Shown piece by piece: positions 57,263-58,569 of a stretch of 58,569 nt of DNA (position 1 is the first letter of the stretch; each line of letters starts with the position of its first letter). Source of the DNA: UBA11524 sp964383815. GTDB lineage: Bacteria; Bacillota; Clostridia; Christensenellales; Aristaeellaceae. The DNA is taken from NCBI GenBank assembly GCA_964383815.1, contig CAYLIC010000006.1, positions 1 to 58,569 of the forward strand, read 5' to 3'. The notes below the pieces were generated by a model that was given only the letters and a program-made list of their open reading frames with translations, ran no database searches and had not been told where the DNA came from. The position numbers and the translations under genes are program-made.

Positions 57263-58444
57263 ATGATTTACACCAGCTTTCAGGGAGAGAAGCTCTCCAT
57301 GCTGGGCTTTGGCGCCATGCGCCTGCCCACCCTGGAAAACGGCCAGGTGGACGAGCCCCTGGTGTCCCGCATGGTGGACTATGCCCTGTCCCACGGGGTG
57401 AACTATTTCGATACGGCCTACCCCTACCACGGCGGCACATCGGAGCTGGTCATCGGCAGGGTGCTGCGCCAGTATCCCCGGGAGAGCTACTGCCTGGCCA
57501 CCAAGTATCCCGGACACCAGATCAGCCAAAGCTATGACCCGGCTGCCGTGTTTGAGGATCAGCTGAAAAAGTGCGGCGTGGACTATTTCGACTATTACCT
57601 GCTGCACAACGTGTATGAAAACTCCATCGGCACCTACCTGGATCCCCAATGGGGCATTCTGGACTATTTCAGGCAGCAGAAGCGCCTGGGGCGCATACGC
57701 CACCTGGGCTTCTCCTCCCATGGCGGGCTGGACTGCCTGCAGACCTTCCTGGATGCGGCAGGCGACGACATGGAGTTTTGCCAGATTCAGCTGAACTGGC
57801 TGGACTGGACGCTGCAATCCGCCAGGGAAAAGGTGGACCTGCTGAACGCCCGGCACATCCCCATTTGGGTGATGGAGCCTGTCCGCGGCGGGCGCCTGTG
57901 CACCCTGGATGCGGCGGAGGAGGCCAGGCTCCGCGCCCTGCGCCCGGAGGAAGGCATACCCGCCTGGGGCTTCCGCTTTCTGCAGGATATTCCCGGGGTC
58001 ACCATGGTGCTCTCCGGCATGTCCAACATGGCGCAAATGCAGCAGAACATTGCCACCTTTGAGCAGCCTGCACCCCTTTCCACCGCGGAACGGGACGCCC
58101 TGCTGTCCATTGCAGAGGGCATGAAAAACGCCGTGCCCTGCACCGGCTGCCGCTATTGCACCGATCAGTGCCCCATGGGGCTGAACATCCCCCTGATGAT
58201 GGGCGTGTGCAGCGACCTTCGCTTTACCCCGGTGGTAAACGCCGCCATGCGCCTGGAATACCTGCCTGCGGACAAGCAGCCCTCCGCCTGCATCGGCTGC
58301 GGCGCCTGCGCGCAGATGTGTCCCCAGAAGATTGACATTCCCGCCATCATGGCGGAGCTGAGCACCAGGCTGCAAACCATTCCCAAGTGGGCGGACATCT
58401 GCCGCCAGCGGGAAGAGGAGCAGCGGAAGCTGCAGCAATCATGA
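57263..58444 (+). CDS. Aldo/keto reductase with two C-terminal [4Fe-4S] clusters
   Basis: A 393-residue fusion of an aldo/keto reductase barrel and a ferredoxin-like tail. The barrel has GFGAMRLP, YFDTAYPYHGG (catalytic Asp/Tyr), CLATKYPG (Lys) and the LLHN segment. The tail has two cluster motifs, CTGCRYCTDQCPMG and CIGCGACAQMCPQKID. Such proteins are frequent in anaerobes and are thought to be oxidoreductases linked to ferredoxin-type electron flow; the substrate is unknown. The start ATG 57263 has AGGAG at 7-8 nt, not the ATG at 57248 that overlaps the flavoprotein stop. It follows the flavoprotein gene by 11 bp. Confidence 0.92.
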   Translation: MIYTSFQGEKLSMLGFGAMRLPTLENGQVDEPLVSRMVDYALSHGVNYFDTAYPYHGGTSELVIGRVLRQYPRESYCLATKYPGHQISQSYDPAAVFEDQLKKCGVDYFDYYLLHNVYENSIGTYLDPQWGILDYFRQQKRLGRIRHLGFSSHGGLDCLQTFLDAAGDDMEFCQIQLNWLDWTLQSAREKVDLLNARHIPIWVMEPVRGGRLCTLDAAEEARLRALRPEEGIPAWGFRFLQDIPGVTMVLSGMSNMAQMQQNIATFEQPAPLSTAERDALLSIAEGMKNAVPCTGCRYCTDQCPMGLNIPLMMGVCSDLRFTPVVNAAMRLEYLPADKQPSACIGCGACAQMCPQKIDIPAIMAELSTRLQTIPKWADICRQREEEQRKLQQS

Positions 58445-58449
58445 GAAAA

Positions 58450-58510
58450 CGCAGTCCCCTTTTCCGGGGACTGCGCTGCGTGTCGAAAAAGTGGCAAAGC
58501 CACTTTTTCG
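58450..58510 (+). terminator. Double hairpin terminator after the aldo/keto reductase
   Basis: A 10-bp stem CGCAGTCCCC/GGGGACTGCG (58450-58475) without T-run is followed by a 12-bp CGAAAAAGTGGC/GCCACTTTTTCG stem (58484-58510) containing T5. Confidence 0.75.
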
Positions 58511-58555
58511 AGGAATTGCGCTCCGTCACTGTCAGGCCTGACGGCCGTTCCTCCG
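58510..58555. repeat. Dispersed repeat, second copy
   Basis: GAGGAATTGCGCTCCGTCAC, then TGTCAGGCCTGAC (a perfect 12-bp palindrome at 58531-58542) and GGCC; same element as at 44728. It runs up to the window edge, where no further gene is seen. Confidence 0.55.
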
Positions 58556-58569
58556 CGTAAGGAAAGTTT

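Overview
The window is about 58.6 kb of GC-rich, densely coding bacterial DNA. The gene set suggests a strictly anaerobic, probably gut or rumen, Gram-positive of the class Clostridia. Evidence for this includes strong AGGAGG ribosome-binding sites and sigma-A promoters, an AddB-type nuclease subunit, rpsO-pnp-M16 peptidase order, DUF3048, DUF1292 and YlmC/YmxH proteins, a CwlD-like amidase, AzlCD, a two-cluster Fe-S aldo/keto reductase, and several plant-glycan glycosidases. The genus cannot be named from sequence alone.

Layout. 1-12.5 kb: the 3' part of gyrA, a Cof-type HAD phosphatase, thrC, a small P-loop protein, addB, then an rsmA-dut-zinc ribbon-dinB operon and pepF. 12.6-15.4 kb: a GntR/FCD regulator divergent from a GH127 beta-L-arabinofuranosidase, with a TTGTATACAA operator between them. 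15.5-26.8 kb, all on the minus strand: serC-serA, a zinc-ribbon protein, DUF3048, a PdaC-like deacetylase, DUF1292, a RuvX-DUF1292 fusion, M16 peptidase, pnp and rpsO, with a 61-bp tandem repeat between the last two. 27-37.4 kb, plus strand: MATE exporter, GH31, methyltransferase, lipase-like hydrolase, cwlD-like amidase and a heterodimeric ABC exporter with a structured leader. 37.4-44.6 kb: a DAHP synthase behind a phenylalanine attenuator, YlmC-like, YfcE-like, lysA, a GH-A clan hydrolase, xpt, azlCD and tRNA-Leu(CAG). 45-58.5 kb: transglutaminase-like protein, acyl-CoA synthetase with XRE-cupin regulator, divergent GH27/GH51, an XRE/zinc-ribbon membrane pair, a second heterodimeric ABC exporter, flavin reductase and Fe-S aldo/keto reductase.

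How it works together. Amino-acid synthesis genes (thrC, serC-serA, aroF, lysA) are scattered as short units under their own signals. GH127, GH51, GH27, GH31 and the GH-A protein all lack signal peptides, so they look like cytosolic enzymes for imported arabinose-, galactose- and glucose/xylose-containing oligosaccharides; no sugar transporter is in the window.

The most interesting signals are regulatory RNAs. (1) Upstream of the DAHP synthase lies a complete phenylalanine attenuator: promoter, 20-codon leader with F-T-F-T-F and a fourth Phe, antiterminator and terminator. (2) The first ABC exporter has a consensus promoter followed by a hairpin plus U-run inside a short ORF ending RLFMR, a second 8-codon ORF, then the transporter, resembling antibiotic-responsive attenuators. 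(3) The cwlD-like gene starts inside the 3' arm of the terminator of the gene before it, with its Shine-Dalgarno in the hairpin loop. No CRISPR array, prophage or complete insertion sequence was seen.
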